Under the pieces are notes generated by a model, which was not told the DNA's origin, made no database searches, and was given only the letters and a program-made list of their open reading frames with translations. A stretch of DNA of 26,779 nt from CAYNUJ01 sp964573255 (GTDB lineage: Bacteria; Bacteroidota; Ignavibacteria; Ignavibacteriales; Melioribacteraceae), in contig CAZNJB010000041.1 in NCBI GenBank assembly GCA_964573255.1, forward strand, positions 1 to 26,779. The letters run 5' to 3'. The position numbers were made by a program, and so were the translations under genes. Shown here in pieces: positions 6,924 to 15,422 of this stretch (its first letter is position 1; every line of letters starts with the position of its first letter).

Positions 6924-7917
6924 TTTTACTCAACATTTCCATAATTTTAATATTATTTAATCCATCGATACCAGTAACTTCGGGAGTTTCTCCCGCGAGG
7001 ACGGATTTTTGAAATTCTTTTATTCGTGTCAATAACAGATTGGAACGGCGTCGGAATGTTTTTCTTGCTTCGCCACAAAGGTCAATTGTTAATTTAGCAG
7101 AGGCATTTTTGGAGGCAATTACCCTGTCAATAGTTATATATCCCTGATGACCTAAAATATAAATTTGATTTGGGGCTTTTCTTGCATTAAATGAAACATT
7201 AATATATCCATATCCGGGTGATTCGAACTTAAAAATCCCTCCGGCAAAATCTTCCACATCACTGTGATAAATAATATTATCTTTAAATCCTTTAGCTTCG
7301 ATTATCTCACCATTTAAGAATCTTAAAAGATCTATCATATGAGTACCAACATCCATCAACGGTCCGCCGCCCTTCTCAGCAGAAAATCTATAATTCGAAT
7401 TGGGTGGATAATCAAAATTAAATGAAGCTTCAACAGAAACTATTTTCCCCAACAATCCGTTATTTACCAATTCTTTAGCCTTGCGAACAAGCGGATGGAA
7501 ACGATGCAAATAATTAATGCTGAGATAAACATTATTTCTTTCGGAAGCTTCAACCATTTTTTCAGCTTCGGATACATTAAGAGCCAACGGCTTTTCACAT
7601 AAAATATGCTTTCCTGCTGCGGCAGCTTCAATTACTTGTTGATAGTGATCATGATTTGCACTGCCGATATAAATCACGTCGAAATCAGACTCAATAAAGC
7701 TTTTGAAGTCCGAGAAATAATTGTCGATAGAAAATTTATGAGCTAAAGATTTAACACGATTCTTATCCGATGAATAGATAGAAACGACCATACTTTTATT
7801 GAGCTGATTCAGTAGCGGAAGCATGATAGTTTCTGTAAATTTTCCACAGCCGGCAACACCCCATTTTAGTTTTTTCTGTTTTCCAGCGAACAAATTTCTT
7901 CTTTTTGGGTTTACCAT
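6910..7917 (-). CDS. Gfo/Idh/MocA-family oxidoreductase
   Basis: This 335-aa NAD(P)-dependent oxidoreductase has an N-terminal Rossmann fold (WGVAGCGKFTET, 19-30), the family's EKPLALN motif (108-114), the catalytic-region YLHRFHP (136-142) and GGGPLMDVGTHMIDLLRFL (183-201), then an alpha/beta C-terminal domain. Family members act on sugars, inositols or related polyols; the substrate here is not predictable. It lies 10 bp downstream of metF and overlaps the aldolase start by 14 bp. The first ~18 residues (MVNPKRRNLFAGKQKKLK) are a basic extension before the Rossmann strand. No Tat motif or signal peptide is seen. Confidence 0.93.
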   Translation of the reverse strand: MVNPKRRNLFAGKQKKLKWGVAGCGKFTETIMLPLLNQLNKSMVVSIYSSDKNRVKSLAHKFSIDNYFSDFKSFIESDFDVIYIGSANHDHYQQVIEAAAAGKHILCEKPLALNVSEAEKMVEASERNNVYLSINYLHRFHPLVRKAKELVNNGLLGKIVSVEASFNFDYPPNSNYRFSAEKGGGPLMDVGTHMIDLLRFLNGEIIEAKGFKDNIIYHSDVEDFAGGIFKFESPGYGYINVSFNARKAPNQIYILGHQGYITIDRVIASKNASAKLTIDLCGEARKTFRRRSNLLLTRIKEFQKSVLAGETPEVTGIDGLNNIKIMEMLSKNALD

Positions 7918-7927
7918 TTATTTGCCT

Positions 7928-8881
7928 TTATAATTTTAATTTTTCCATCAGCATTTTTATTGGATTAGAATTCTGCATAATATAAAAATGTATAGCGGGA
8001 ACATTATGATTTAATAAATCTTCAACTTGTTTAGCTGCCCATTCAACGCCAATCTCAACAACGTGTTCGTTCTTTGCAGCAAGAACTTCTTCTGCTAATT
8101 CGCTCGGTATATCGATGAAGAAATTTTTAGGCAATGAAGTAACTTGAGCTTTGGATGTTAATATTTTCAGTCCGGGAATTATGGGAACATCCACACCTTC
8201 CGACTCACACATCTTTACATAATCAAAAAAGCGTGAGTTGTCATAAAACATCTGAGTTACAATATAATCGGCTCCGGCTTTAATTTTTTCTTTTGTAAAC
8301 TTAATATCAGTCTTTAAATTCGGAGATTCGAAATGTTTTTCGGGATACCCGCCAATTCCGATACAAAAATCCATCGGCTCTGCATCTAAAAGGGATTTTT
8401 CCAGATATTTCCCCATATTCATATCGGAAATCTGTTGTACTAAATCGAGTGCATATTGATTGACACTTCTCCCAAATTTCACCGGTTTTTTGAATCCCGA
8501 ATCATCACCGCGAATTGCCAATACGTTATCTATTCCAAGGTAATGAAGTTCAATTAAAAAATCTTCCGTCTCTTCTTTCGTAAAGCCTTGACAAATTACA
8601 TGCGGAACGGCGTCAACATTGTATTTATTCTGAATCAAAGCGCAAATGCCAAGAGTACCGGGACGTTTCCTCTTTACTTTCATCTTGAATCCGCCATCGG
8701 GAGTTTCTTCATATACAACCTCGGCAGCATGACTAGTAATATCTATAAAAGGCGGTTTATATTTAATAATTTCATCAAGAACCGATAATAATTGTTTTAT
8801 ATCCCCGCCCCTTTTGGGTGGAATTATTTCAAAACTTATAAGAGTATCGTTGGCTTTTGCAAGATGTTCAGTTACTTTCAT
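7928..8881 (-). CDS. metF: Methylenetetrahydrofolate reductase
   Basis: MetF reduces 5,10-methylene-THF to 5-methyl-THF, the methyl donor for methionine synthesis, using FAD. The 317-aa protein has FEIIPPKRGG near the N-terminus (carrying the catalytic Glu), DITSHAAE, VPHVICQGFTKEE, IDNVLAIRGDD (folate/FAD contact region), CIGIGGYPEKH, KIKAGADYIVTQMFYD and IPGLKILTS, all typical of MetF. AGGGA lies about eight bases upstream of ATG. It heads the closely packed set metF-Gfo/Idh-aldolase-ddl-ftsB-rarA, 57 bp after the acylase gene. Fit to family length and motifs is complete. Confidence 0.95.
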   Translation of the reverse strand: MKVTEHLAKANDTLISFEIIPPKRGGDIKQLLSVLDEIIKYKPPFIDITSHAAEVVYEETPDGGFKMKVKRKRPGTLGICALIQNKYNVDAVPHVICQGFTKEETEDFLIELHYLGIDNVLAIRGDDSGFKKPVKFGRSVNQYALDLVQQISDMNMGKYLEKSLLDAEPMDFCIGIGGYPEKHFESPNLKTDIKFTKEKIKAGADYIVTQMFYDNSRFFDYVKMCESEGVDVPIIPGLKILTSKAQVTSLPKNFFIDIPSELAEEVLAAKNEHVVEIGVEWAAKQVEDLLNHNVPAIHFYIMQNSNPIKMLMEKLKL

Positions 8882-8938
8882 TTGTAATCCCTATAAAATT
8901 AGAATTTAAATTTAAGAATTTATATAATAAACTTCTCT

Positions 8939-11332
8939 TTAGCGGGGTATAAGTGTTAATTTTTGAGAATCTATTACATCGGTTTCATTCAAACTTACTT
9001 TAATATATTTTCCCTCCAACCATCTCTCTGTCATATTCCCATAAAATTCACTTTGCGGATGACCTGAAATACCTGAAGGTTGAATTAAGTATAAATGCTC
9101 AGTATCTGAAAAATCGTAAATCATTCGCATTGCCGAACCAAGTTCTACATTAAACGGCTCATTAAATGAATAGCCGGAATTTAATAAGGTAGTTCCTGAA
9201 CCGTCCATTTCATATTCACCGATGTTAAAATTTTCGTCAATTAAATTATTGATACCATTGAACGGATGCTTTAAAGTTATTTTATGCAACCTTCCCCATT
9301 GCCAATTTGCCGGGTCTTTCCCGAGGTTATTTTCCAAATAAATAATAGCTTCCAATAAACTTTGTCTTATTATATTATTCTTACGCTCAATTATATCACC
9401 GGTTGCTTTGTTATCCCATAAAGAAGATTTTATATCAAGAAGTTTAGCAGCACTCAAAAAAGGAACATTGGATATAAAAGAAAATTCATTCAAAACCGGT
9501 TCTCCCAATTCATCGGCAAATAAATTTTTCAGCAATTTATGCAGGAACACTTCGAATATTGCTGCTGGCTGCGTATACTTGGAATATTTATAATCCCATT
9601 GATTTAATAATTCCAAAGTTAACTTCAAATTTTCATCATTTAATTTTGTATTGCTGAACGCGTTATTAATTGCCCGAATAAATTTTTTCGGGTAATCGGA
9701 ATAGAGATCTCTCTGAAAACTCTTAAAATCATTTGCGTCAAACTTCTTGCTTATACTCAGCAATTCTGTAATTCTTCTTATTCTGGAAGAAGGCTCCCAT
9801 AGATTCGAGATATAATTACCACTACCTTTTATCGGTTCATTATTTGCATTGGCGATAAAACCACTCACCGGATTGAATACCGCGGGCATTTTCTCGAATG
9901 GTAAAAATCCTTTCCAATTATCTTTTGTTCCGTCATATACAAACATTCCGGGCAAAGAGCGAATTGGTATCTTCCCTACAGATTGCAGCCCTATGTTTCC
10001 TTTATAGTCGGCATAGATAAAATTCTGCGCAGGTGAACTAAAATTTACTAATGCATTCCTGAATGATTCCCAGTCATCCGCTCTATTAACCTTCCAGAAA
10101 CATTCAATATCATCATTCTGAGATAAAGCGCTCCAGGCAATACTTATCTCATTGTTACTTAAGGGCAAATCTTTATATAAGTAGTTAAAGATATGCCGCC
10201 CTGTAACAATTGGTCCGTGAATTGTTTTATAAATTTTTATTTCAATACTTTGGGCATTTTTAATTTTAATATTTTCCGTTTTAACAATCAGTTTTCGCCA
10301 CTTATTATTGAAAAAATAGCTTTCTGTAGATGTATCAATTTTCTCGACGTAATAATCGCATTGGTCTGCCATTAAATTAGTAAGTCCCCATGCAATTTTT
10401 TTATTTGTTCCAATTATCACCGAGGGAACTCCGGGAAGAGTAAATCCCGCAATGGAATAATCATTCAGATGCTCAACTACAAATAACCACTTATCCGGCA
10501 AGCTTAAAGCAAGGTGAGTATCATTTGCGATTATCGGTTTGCCTTTTACCGCAAGCCCCGAATCTATTGCCCATCCGTTTGACCCGATTGAATTAGATGA
10601 AAAACTTAATAATTTTTGAGCGCTTTTATTAACGCTAAGAAATCTATCCAATGACTTGTTTTGCTTAAGTAATTCTGAAATGCTTTTTGCTCTTGCCAAT
10701 GAAATATCATATGGCAATATATCTTTTAATTCTTCAGGACTTAATAATTTAGCAACATCAATAAGAGCTGCATCAATCCACCAACTTAAATTGAGCTCCC
10801 AAGCCAACAATTTGCCTATGGCAATTGTATGAACTGGTTCCCATTTTTCAGGAGAATAATCCAGCAAATCAAATTCTATAGATATTTTATTTTTATTTTC
10901 CTCTAAGTATTTATTTATCCCATTAGAATAGGAGTTGAGTATTATTTTAGTTTCATCGGATAGTATTTCCTCCGAAGCTTTTGCCGCTTCGAATAATCCA
11001 AGGGTTCTAAAAACAATATCAATATCAACCGTTTTTTCTCCTATAACTTCACTCAATCTACCCTCAACGGCTCTGCGCATTAATTCCATCTGGAAAAATC
11101 TCTCCTGTGCGTGCACATAACCTAAGGCAAATGCAGCGTCAGTTTCGCTCGAAGCGTAAATTACCGGAATGCCCGATGATTCCCGGTATATATCAACGTT
11201 CTGCTCTATCCCCTCGCATTGAATTTCGCCGTCGTATTCGGGAAAGGAAGATTCGATCATATATTTTGCAGTCAGCAAAAATGCAGCAGCAATGATAATA
11301 AATGTTACTATCCCGGAAATTAGTTTCTTCAT
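8939..11332 (-). CDS. Penicillin acylase family protein (Ntn hydrolase, S45)
   Basis: The 797-aa precursor has an N-terminal hydrophobic segment (about 7-22), a signal peptide or signal anchor, so it should act in the periplasm. The alpha region carries IPVIYASSETDAAFALGYVHAQERFFQMELMRR, characteristic of S45 enzymes. The self-cleavage site and nucleophile lie in SIGSNGWAIDSG, with Ser251 as the predicted new N-terminus of the beta subunit, followed by NDTHLALSLP and GVPSVIIGTNKKIAWGLT. The C-terminal part has the GSGTTLLNSGY and GISGHPQSEFYGNM motifs. Such enzymes hydrolyse amide bonds in acylated amines, including penicillins, acyl-homoserine lactones and cyclic lipopeptides; the natural substrate here is unknown. 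It may be the first gene of the operon leading to rarA. Confidence 0.94.
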   Translation of the reverse strand: MKKLISGIVTFIIIAAAFLLTAKYMIESSFPEYDGEIQCEGIEQNVDIYRESSGIPVIYASSETDAAFALGYVHAQERFFQMELMRRAVEGRLSEVIGEKTVDIDIVFRTLGLFEAAKASEEILSDETKIILNSYSNGINKYLEENKNKISIEFDLLDYSPEKWEPVHTIAIGKLLAWELNLSWWIDAALIDVAKLLSPEELKDILPYDISLARAKSISELLKQNKSLDRFLSVNKSAQKLLSFSSNSIGSNGWAIDSGLAVKGKPIIANDTHLALSLPDKWLFVVEHLNDYSIAGFTLPGVPSVIIGTNKKIAWGLTNLMADQCDYYVEKIDTSTESYFFNNKWRKLIVKTENIKIKNAQSIEIKIYKTIHGPIVTGRHIFNYLYKDLPLSNNEISIAWSALSQNDDIECFWKVNRADDWESFRNALVNFSSPAQNFIYADYKGNIGLQSVGKIPIRSLPGMFVYDGTKDNWKGFLPFEKMPAVFNPVSGFIANANNEPIKGSGNYISNLWEPSSRIRRITELLSISKKFDANDFKSFQRDLYSDYPKKFIRAINNAFSNTKLNDENLKLTLELLNQWDYKYSKYTQPAAIFEVFLHKLLKNLFADELGEPVLNEFSFISNVPFLSAAKLLDIKSSLWDNKATGDIIERKNNIIRQSLLEAIIYLENNLGKDPANWQWGRLHKITLKHPFNGINNLIDENFNIGEYEMDGSGTTLLNSGYSFNEPFNVELGSAMRMIYDFSDTEHLYLIQPSGISGHPQSEFYGNMTERWLEGKYIKVSLNETDVIDSQKLTLIPR

Positions 11333-11714
11333 TAATTTAATTGTAAGTAATTGAATAATGTAATGCTCAAAGATAATTATTTTTTGGGTCGTTATCTTGG
11401 TTAGTATTTTAATTTAGGTGGTCTGAAAAGTTGGAACAAGAAACTAGAAACTAGAAATAAGAAGTTAGAAGATGAGAAGTGAGAAGTAAGATGTGAGAAA
11501 GCGGGGCGATTGCTCTGCTTTTTATTTCAAACGGAGGAGCGAAAATATGTTTAACGTTCTTTGCGTGAAACGAACGGCTTTGATTGGACGTGAATACAAC
11601 GGATTTTCGCGAACGGGTTTTGTTACAAATAGAGTACGGTCATTCTGAGCGGAACGCCAAGTAGATGACACTCTTTCATATAATTTGTTATTATTAAATT
11701 ACGATAAGCACGAC
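11333..11714. repeat. Repeat island 2, left part (non-coding)
   Basis: No gene is seen. The region should contain the minus-strand promoter for the acylase gene, though I cannot point to convincing hexamers. It holds a purine-rich heptad tract (11439-11502) and, at about 11590-11714, sequence whose reverse complement matches the right flank of copy B. One of two direct copies of AACGGATTTTCGCG lies at 11598-11611; the other is at 11861-11874. Confidence 0.65.
11439..11502 (+). repeat. Degenerate heptad tandem repeat (AGAA-type)
   Basis: Nine consecutive units each begin with AGAA or AGAT: AGAAACT twice, then AGAAATA, AGAAGTT, AGAAGATG (8 nt), AGAAGTG, AGAAGTA, AGATGTG and AGAAAGC. The strand is almost purely purine apart from T and C at unit ends. 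A related, inverted and shorter tract lies at about 2711-2750 in island 1. Confidence 0.75.
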
Positions 11715-11798
11715 AGATTGCTTCGTCGTAAACTCCTCGCAATGACTAAATAATACAAAGGGAAACGTCATTGTGAGCGAAACGAAGTGAAGCAATCT
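11715..11798. repeat. Palindromic dispersed element, solo copy C (84 bp, inverted relative to A and B)
   Basis: It starts AGATTGCTTCGTCGTAAACT and ends GAAGTGAAGCAATCT. Compared with the reverse complement of copy A it has three substitutions and a 5-bp deletion in one arm. On its left lies sequence homologous to the outer flank of B, on its right sequence homologous to the outer flank of A, with no GIY-YIG gene. Confidence 0.88.
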
Positions 11799-12096
11799 AT
11801 CCCCTTGATGGAAAGACCGTGAGACAATGAGAAAATGAGACTAGCGAGGCTTTCATAGAAAACGGATTTTCGCGGATTGTATTTCTTATTTTTCTTTAAC
11901 CACAAAGAAAGCTTCGGGCAATTTAACCATTTAACTATTCTTCTCCTCCCGCCTAATTACAATTTCACTAAATAATTATAAGGAATTACAAATCACCGAC
12001 GACTAAAAACAATACCAGTGCATCGAGGTGCTTCACTTATTATCCCGCAATTGCTTATTTTGAGTATTCTAAATAAAAAAAATTTTTGAGGACAAA
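11799..12096. repeat. Repeat island 2, right part, and rmuC upstream region
   Basis: 11799-11860 is homologous (inverted) to the left flank of copy A. AACGGATTTTCGCG recurs at 11861-11874. The remaining stretch to 12096 has no recognisable gene and should contain the rmuC promoter; GAGG lies six bases before the rmuC ATG. Confidence 0.6.
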
Positions 12097-13413
12097 ATGT
12101 TGGAAGTAATTTCTCTGGCGCTATTAGCCGCGATATTTGTAATAGCTCTGTTTACGCTGGTTCTATTAAAAAAGAAAAAAGAGGACGGTAGAATTGACGA
12201 ACTTCTGAACTCGCTGCGGGATACGATTGATTCGGGTAACGAACGAAGCGAAAAAATTCTTAAAGACGAATTCACAAGGAACCGTGAAGAAGCCACCCGA
12301 AACGCAAAATCCGAAAGAGAGGAATTGAGCAACTCTATTAAATTTTTTACTGATCAACTTACCGGCCGAATGAAAGATACCGCCGAAGCGCAGGAGAAAC
12401 AACTAAAAATATTTTCCGATCAACTAAGCACGCTCACTTCAAGGTTTGAAGATAAATTCGACCAGTTAAGAGACAAAGTGGATAAACAGCTTAAAGAACT
12501 GCAGGAAAAGAACGAGAAGAAATTGGAGGAAATGCGAGTTACCGTTGATGAAAAACTGCATGATACGCTGGAAAAGAGATTGGGAGAATCATTCAAAATT
12601 GTAAGTGAGAGATTAGAGCAAGTTTATAAAGGCTTGGGTGATATGCAAGAGTTGGCACGCGGCGTGGGCGATTTGAAAAACGTGCTTACCAACGTCAAAA
12701 CTCGCGGCGGCTGGGGCGAAGTGCAGCTCGAGAATATAATAGATCAAATACTCAACAGAGAACAGTATGAAAAGAATGTAGCAACAAAAAAAGGCAGCTC
12801 TGATAGAGTTGAAATAGCAATTAAACTACCCGGCAGAAACAATTCGGATGAAATTGTTTGGTTACCTATTGATGCGAAGTTTCCTATCGAAGATTATCAT
12901 CGTTTACAGGAAGCTCAAGATAGTGGCGATATTACAGCCGTTAACGATGCTGCTAAAGCAATTGAAAGAAGAATTAAAGCGGAAGCTAAAAAGATTTCCG
13001 AAAAATACGTTGATCCTCCGCATACAACAGATTTTGCAATAATGTTTTTACCGGTGGAGGGTTTATACGCAGAAGTTTTACGTACACCGGGTTTAGCCGA
13101 ATTTTTACAGAGGGAACATAGAATAACTCTCGCAGGACCAACTACTTTAGCTGCACTGTTAAACAGCCTTCAAATGGGCTTCCGCACATTAGCCATAGAA
13201 AAACGTTCGAGCGAAGTGTGGAAAATTTTAAGCGGAGTGAAAACTGAATTTGGAAAATTCGGAACAATACTGGATAAGACGAAGAAAAAACTTCAAGAAG
13301 CTACAAATACAATAGAAGACGCAGCAGTGAGAAGCCGTGCAATTGAAAGAAAATTGCGAAATGTTCAAGAACTGCCGGCTGATGAGGATGATCAACTTTT
13401 TATCGGTGAATAA
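12097..13413 (+). CDS. rmuC: DNA recombination protein RmuC
   Basis: RmuC-family proteins limit inversions and rearrangements at short inverted repeats and carry a nuclease-like core. The 438-aa protein has an N-terminal transmembrane anchor (about 3-24), a long charged coiled coil (about 28-185), and the RmuC domain with the hallmarks TRGGWGEVQLENIIDQIL, LPIDAKFPIEDYHRL, DFAIMFLPVEGLYAEVLR and TLAALLNSLQMGFRTLAIEKRSSEVWKIL. The domain order and length are typical. GAGG precedes ATG at suitable distance. It is transcribed alone, converging on the ATP-grasp gene with a 15-bp gap. A protein linked to inverted-repeat stability immediately beside a palindromic repeat island may be coincidence. 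Confidence 0.95.
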   Translation: MLEVISLALLAAIFVIALFTLVLLKKKKEDGRIDELLNSLRDTIDSGNERSEKILKDEFTRNREEATRNAKSEREELSNSIKFFTDQLTGRMKDTAEAQEKQLKIFSDQLSTLTSRFEDKFDQLRDKVDKQLKELQEKNEKKLEEMRVTVDEKLHDTLEKRLGESFKIVSERLEQVYKGLGDMQELARGVGDLKNVLTNVKTRGGWGEVQLENIIDQILNREQYEKNVATKKGSSDRVEIAIKLPGRNNSDEIVWLPIDAKFPIEDYHRLQEAQDSGDITAVNDAAKAIERRIKAEAKKISEKYVDPPHTTDFAIMFLPVEGLYAEVLRTPGLAEFLQREHRITLAGPTTLAALLNSLQMGFRTLAIEKRSSEVWKILSGVKTEFGKFGTILDKTKKKLQEATNTIEDAAVRSRAIERKLRNVQELPADEDDQLFIGE

Positions 13414-13428
13414 CTCTTGAATATCGTC

Positions 13429-14475
13429 TTATTTCAATAGTCCGCCTCTTTTGGCAGCAAGGTCTACAATAGTCTTTAACGCACGTTGATAAGAATACCC
13501 GGCTTGTTTCATAGAACGCATAAAACCTGCGTCTTCGGTTAAATCGGGATTGGGATTCACTTCAAGTACATATAATTTTTTATCTTTCGAAAGACGCATA
13601 TCCACTCTTGCATAATCTCTGCATCCCATAGTCCGAAAAGCTTTCAAAGCAATAGTTTTAGCCTCCTCTTCAACTTTTTTAGGAAGCTTTGCGGGGCAAA
13701 TTGGAATAGTTTTGTGATATGCTTCGTGCAAAGGATCCCACTTTGCTTGATAACTAACTATATTATAAAGATGATCCGGCATTCGGGAAAAATCAATTTC
13801 ACTTATAGGAAGAACGCGCAATTCTTCATCTCCCAATACCGCTACGTTTAACTCACGTCCATCAATATATTCTTCAATCAATGCAGGCTGTTCATACTCA
13901 GTAAGGACGTAGTGAATCCTATTTTTTAATGCTTCATAATTTTCGACTATCGATTCATTTTCTGTCCCAACGCTTGCATCTTCTTTAACAGGTTTAACAA
14001 TAATTGGATAATTAATTCGAATATCATAATCATTTTTAATTTCGGATATTAGCTGAAATGCAGGTGTCGGTATTCCGAAAGATTGCAAAATTCTCTTAGT
14101 CAATTCTTTATTCTGACAGGTTCCCAATGTTATCGGTGGAGCGCCTGTATATGGAATGTGGAGTAATTCATACATCCCAGCAAAACTCATTTCAAGAGTT
14201 GCATCGTCCTTGTAGATTTCAACAAAATTAAAGATTACATCAGGCTTATTTTTCTTTATATCTTCTAAAAACAAATTATAATCATCGAGAATATTTAGGA
14301 TATAGGCATCGTAACCAACGCGGCGTAGTCGTTTAGCGATCTCTTCATATTCTTTTATCGGATCGCTTTCTTCAATATCAAAATATGGTTTGAACCCCAA
14401 GTCGTTAGGAAATTCAGTTATGTATCCGTCTTCAATTTCGGAATAGACTTCGTTATATACAACAGCTACTTTCAT
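13429..14475 (-). CDS. D-Ala-D-Ala ligase-like ATP-grasp protein, substrate unknown
   Basis: This 348-aa protein has the ATP-grasp fold of Ddl type in its C-terminal two thirds: YTGAPPITLGTCQNKELTKRIL (109-130), ATP-binding KPVKEDASVGT (161-171), LIEEYIDGRELNVAVLG (199-215), and the metal-binding CRDYARVDMR (285-294) and LEVNPNPDLTEDAGF (304-318). The N-terminal domain lacks the GGxSxEREVS motif of true Ddl (compare the gene at 5268); it begins VAVVYNEVYSEIEDG. It therefore probably ligates another amino acid, peptide or amine. It is divergent from the C39-like/isochorismatase pair across 99 bp. Possible roles are dipeptide or peptide-tag synthesis or a secondary-metabolite amide ligase; none can be chosen from sequence. 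Confidence 0.85.
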   Translation of the reverse strand: MKVAVVYNEVYSEIEDGYITEFPNDLGFKPYFDIEESDPIKEYEEIAKRLRRVGYDAYILNILDDYNLFLEDIKKNKPDVIFNFVEIYKDDATLEMSFAGMYELLHIPYTGAPPITLGTCQNKELTKRILQSFGIPTPAFQLISEIKNDYDIRINYPIIVKPVKEDASVGTENESIVENYEALKNRIHYVLTEYEQPALIEEYIDGRELNVAVLGDEELRVLPISEIDFSRMPDHLYNIVSYQAKWDPLHEAYHKTIPICPAKLPKKVEEEAKTIALKAFRTMGCRDYARVDMRLSKDKKLYVLEVNPNPDLTEDAGFMRSMKQAGYSYQRALKTIVDLAAKRGGLLK

Positions 14476-14574
14476 ACAATTCCAATTTTTTGAGCGTTAA
14501 ACTAATCAAAATAAAAACCCTTATCAAAAGATTTATTATCTTTAAGAACAAATAATTTTCAATACTAATATGAT

Positions 14575-15411
14575 ATGAGTTTCTATCCTCAGCCAGATAA
14601 ATATAGATGCGGACCATTCGCACTCAAGTATGCGTTGGTAATGTTGGGTATATTTAAAAATGAAAAAGAAATTGCACTGACGGCAGGAAGCACATGGTGG
14701 GCTGGCACAGACGAAATAGGTTTAGCAAGAGCTGCCCGCAGATATAAATGTAAGTTGAAATATTTTCACTCCGATAACAGGTTGGAAGCCAAACAGCTTT
14801 TAAATAACCAGCTTAAGAAAGGATTCCCTACTCTTTTAAGCGTTAATAATTGGGAACACTGGTGTACTGTGGTCAATTACACTAAAGGTAAATATATTGT
14901 TATTGATTCGGAATTGGATAAGGTTATTTCCATTGAATCATCCAAAAGACTTATAGGAAGATGGAAATATGTTGACAAAGAAAACAAAACGAAAAGCTAT
15001 GACGGTTACTCGCTCATTCCGAATTTCAGAGTTCAAACTAAAGCCAAGTTTACCTTGGAGAAAGCACATCAATTAATGCTAAACACCAATGAAGATTTAG
15101 CAAAAAAATGGGATGATTATTTCAATGACTTAATAGCCATTTGTAAACCCCGTTCGAATAAGATGTATAATTTTATTTCATTTAAAGATTTTATGAGAAG
15201 GAATGAAAATAAGATTGTAAGCAAAGTAGCCAATTGGCACGGTGATCCTTCTTATGCAGAATTAAAAAAAATATTGAGAAATATGAAGTTTGTGGCAGAT
15301 GTTTACGATTTAGTAATTCCCATAAATGAAGAGAAAAACGCTTTAATTGATATAACAACTCTACTTACTTTATATGCTTGCGGTAAATATGGCATGGACC
15401 CTATTTATTAA
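14575..15411 (+). CDS. C39-like (papain-fold) cysteine peptidase-related protein
   Basis: This 278-aa protein has no signal peptide or membrane segment, so it is probably cytosolic. The N-terminal ~130 residues show the C39-like pattern: YRCGPFALKYALVMLG (Cys12), a variable middle with GTDEIGLARAARRY, then NNWEHWCTVVNY (His95) and YIVIDSE (Asp111), a plausible Cys-His-Asp triad. Unlike bacteriocin-processing C39 domains it is not fused to an ABC transporter. The C-terminal half (about 150-278) is helical and unknown to me. It is followed 11 bp downstream by an isochorismatase-family gene and lies divergent from an ATP-grasp ligase, suggesting peptide or amide chemistry. An exact function cannot be assigned; it could also be a transglutaminase- or amidase-like enzyme. 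Confidence 0.7.
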   Translation: MSFYPQPDKYRCGPFALKYALVMLGIFKNEKEIALTAGSTWWAGTDEIGLARAARRYKCKLKYFHSDNRLEAKQLLNNQLKKGFPTLLSVNNWEHWCTVVNYTKGKYIVIDSELDKVISIESSKRLIGRWKYVDKENKTKSYDGYSLIPNFRVQTKAKFTLEKAHQLMLNTNEDLAKKWDDYFNDLIAICKPRSNKMYNFISFKDFMRRNENKIVSKVANWHGDPSYAELKKILRNMKFVADVYDLVIPINEEKNALIDITTLLTLYACGKYGMDPIY

Positions 15412-15422
15412 AGGAGATTTAT

